Shown here in pieces: positions 13,624-14,976 of a stretch of DNA of 14,976 nucleotides; position 1 is the first letter of the stretch; each line of letters opens with the position of its first letter. A program made the translations under genes and the position numbers. The notes beneath the pieces are model-generated. The model was not told where the DNA came from. It searched no databases and was given only the letters and a program-made list of their open reading frames with translations. This DNA comes from Gammaproteobacteria bacterium (GTDB taxonomy: Bacteria; Pseudomonadota; Gammaproteobacteria; Nitrosococcales; Methylophagaceae). The stretch lies in the NCBI GenBank assembly GCA_002402245.1, contig NVVP01000046.1:4848-19823 (forward strand). Direction: 5' to 3'.

Positions 13624-14976
13624 TTACATTTCAAATTCACCAAGACTTACGTCGTCATAAGGACCTTTTCCATCAAGAGAAAAGACCATGACACCACCAC
13701 CCATTTGAGTGTTTTTAGCGAGTTCTTTAAATGCACCTACTGCGCCTAAACCAGCAGAAGGATCGTTTAAATCAAACACTAAACCAACAGCAGGCCAACC
13801 ACCGACACCATAGTTGATAGCAATATATTGCGTACCTTTATGGGTGTAAGTCATTGGGTGACCAATTGCGCCTGAAGGAAGTTTGAATTTCCACAGTAAT
13901 TTACCGGTGTCAGCATCACGTGCTTTCAAGAAACCATCCAAGGTGCCGTAAAAGACCAATCCACCTTGAGTAACCATGGTGCCGCCCCAAATAGCGAACT
14001 TCTCCATTTTTTCCCAAGCAAATTTACCGGTAATCGCGTTGTATGCTTTAACTTGACCAGAACCAATACCTTTTTGCTTGTCGCCTTTAGGTCCAGGGTA
14101 AGTCCATACGTTTGCACCTACGAAGAATTGACCTGCACGGTATGGCAACATGAACGGTTCCCAATCCATACAAAGGTGATTAATACCTAGGTAGAATAAC
14201 TCTCTCTTAGGATCGTAAGAATCAACACCTTGGTTGTGGTAACCCATTGCAGAAGGACAGATATTGCGTGAACGATGATCCATGCTTGTGCTAAATTCAG
14301 GGTCACGAATAGGTAAACCTGTTTTTAGATCTACTTTCTTAACCCAGTTAGCTGTTTCATCCATTTTATTAGCTGAAACAAGATCACCTGTTACACGATC
14401 AAGTGTGTAGATAATACCGTTACGATCTGGATGAGTAAGTAATTTACGCATCTTGCCATTTTTATCTTTTTGCTCAGATAACATCATCACGTTAACGCCG
14501 GCATAGTCCCACTCATCATGCGGTGTTTTTTGGTAACCAAACTTAGCTAAACCTGTCTCTAAGTCACGTCCCCAAATAGTCATGGTCCACTTGTTATCAC
14601 CTGGACGCATGGTTTCATTCCAAGGAGCAGGGTTACCTGAACCGTAGTAGAACATGCTTAGATCTGGATCATAAGCGTACCAACCCCAGTTAGTACCACC
14701 ACCGATTTTCCATGCATCATCTTCCCAAGTCGATGTACCTAGACCTTTTTGACCATAATGAGGGTTATCTTTATTAAAGCCTTTAGCTAAACCTAGTTCT
14801 GCATCTGGGCCTGTTGCATACCAACGCCATACCATTTCACCAGTATGAATATCATAAGCAGTAACATAACCACGCACACCCAACTCAGCACCTGAGGAAC
14901 CTTGAATGACTAAATCATTAGCCACAAAAGGAGCGGCTGTTTGAGTTTGACCCACACTGATGTCACCATTTTCTAC
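13624..14976 (-). CDS. mxaF: MxaF, PQQ- and calcium-dependent methanol dehydrogenase large subunit (3' part)
   Basis: Periplasmic quinoprotein that oxidises methanol to formaldehyde. The frame is open to the right edge, so about the first quarter (signal peptide and Cys-Cys pair) lies outside; 450 residues are present. Active-site residues can be placed by matching Methylobacterium numbering: GAELGVRGY contains Glu177, SGNPAPWN contains Asn261, and DEWDYAGVN contains the catalytic Asp303 (codon 14508-14506). The spacings of 84 and 42 residues match exactly. THPDRNG carries the PQQ-contacting Arg331. The residue two after Asp303 is Ala (codon 14502-14500), not the Asp found in lanthanide-type XoxF. 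The C-terminus has the propeller repeats with GGTMVTQGGLVFYGTLDG and TQMGGGVMVFSL. Followed by mxaJ after a hairpin-rich gap. Its promoter is outside the window. Confidence 0.97.
   Translation of the reverse strand, partial: VENGDISVGQTQTAAPFVANDLVIQGSSGAELGVRGYVTAYDIHTGEMVWRWYATGPDAELGLAKGFNKDNPHYGQKGLGTSTWEDDAWKIGGGTNWGWYAYDPDLSMFYYGSGNPAPWNETMRPGDNKWTMTIWGRDLETGLAKFGYQKTPHDEWDYAGVNVMMLSEQKDKNGKMRKLLTHPDRNGIIYTLDRVTGDLVSANKMDETANWVKKVDLKTGLPIRDPEFSTSMDHRSRNICPSAMGYHNQGVDSYDPKRELFYLGINHLCMDWEPFMLPYRAGQFFVGANVWTYPGPKGDKQKGIGSGQVKAYNAITGKFAWEKMEKFAIWGGTMVTQGGLVFYGTLDGFLKARDADTGKLLWKFKLPSGAIGHPMTYTHKGTQYIAINYGVGGWPAVGLVFDLNDPSAGLGAVGAFKELAKNTQMGGGVMVFSLDGKGPYDDVSLGEFEM

Noticed and set aside
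13926..14190. Short frames on both strands inside mxaF
   Set aside because: Shadows of the strongly conserved mxaF frame.
13624..14976. XoxF identity for the large subunit
   Set aside because: The extra Asp of XoxF is replaced by Ala, and mxaI lies in the same cluster.
1..14976. CRISPR arrays, tRNA or rRNA genes, insertion sequences
   Set aside because: I saw no regularly spaced repeats, no tRNA-like cloverleaf sequence, no transposase and no terminal inverted repeats with target duplication; gaps between genes are mostly under 160 bases.

Overview
The window is AT-rich by eye and carries the methanol dehydrogenase gene cluster of a Gram-negative methylotroph. Every gene I can support lies on the minus strand. 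The gene set (mxaF, J, G, I, R, S, A, C, K, L), the low-GC codon use and the neighbouring MexEF-type efflux genes suggest a gammaproteobacterial methanotroph or methylotroph, such as the Methylococcales or a Methylophaga-like lineage. The genus cannot be fixed from this sequence alone.

Layout, in order of transcription (high to low coordinates). (1) 14976-11718 holds the structural and electron-transfer genes. These are the 3' three quarters of mxaF (PQQ methanol dehydrogenase large subunit), mxaJ (periplasmic binding-protein-like accessory factor), mxaG (cytochrome cL, the electron acceptor) and mxaI (small subunit). A clear inverted repeat lies in the F-J, G-I and I-R gaps, and the last one looks like a factor-independent terminator or attenuator. 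(2) 11632-6307 holds the tightly packed maturation genes mxaR (MoxR-type AAA+ ATPase), mxaS (DUF58/VWA-like), mxaA, mxaC (VWA), mxaK (TPR-like) and mxaL (VWA). These are thought to load calcium and mature the enzyme in the periplasm. (3) 6142-1913 holds a membrane-targeted RbsB-like periplasmic binding protein followed after about 60 bases by a 1065-residue transmembrane protein (HAMP-PAS-PAS-GGDEF-EAL plus a CZB-like tail). It looks like a two-gene ligand-sensing c-di-GMP unit with no transport genes beside it. (4) 1611-1 holds a MexE-like RND adaptor and the 5' end of a MexF-like RND pump, whose reading frame runs off the left edge.

How they work together: MxaF and MxaI form the calcium- and PQQ-dependent methanol dehydrogenase in the periplasm and pass electrons to cytochrome cL (MxaG). 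MxaJ and MxaRSACKL support its assembly and metal loading. The catalytic region of MxaF has alanine, not aspartate, two residues after the catalytic aspartate, which marks it as the calcium enzyme rather than lanthanide-dependent XoxF. The least ordinary part is the binding-protein plus GGDEF-EAL pair directly downstream of mxaL. Its organisation recalls the NspS-MbaA system of Vibrio but uses a sugar/AI-2-type binding protein, and the EAL protein ends in what looks like a decayed zinc-binding domain.
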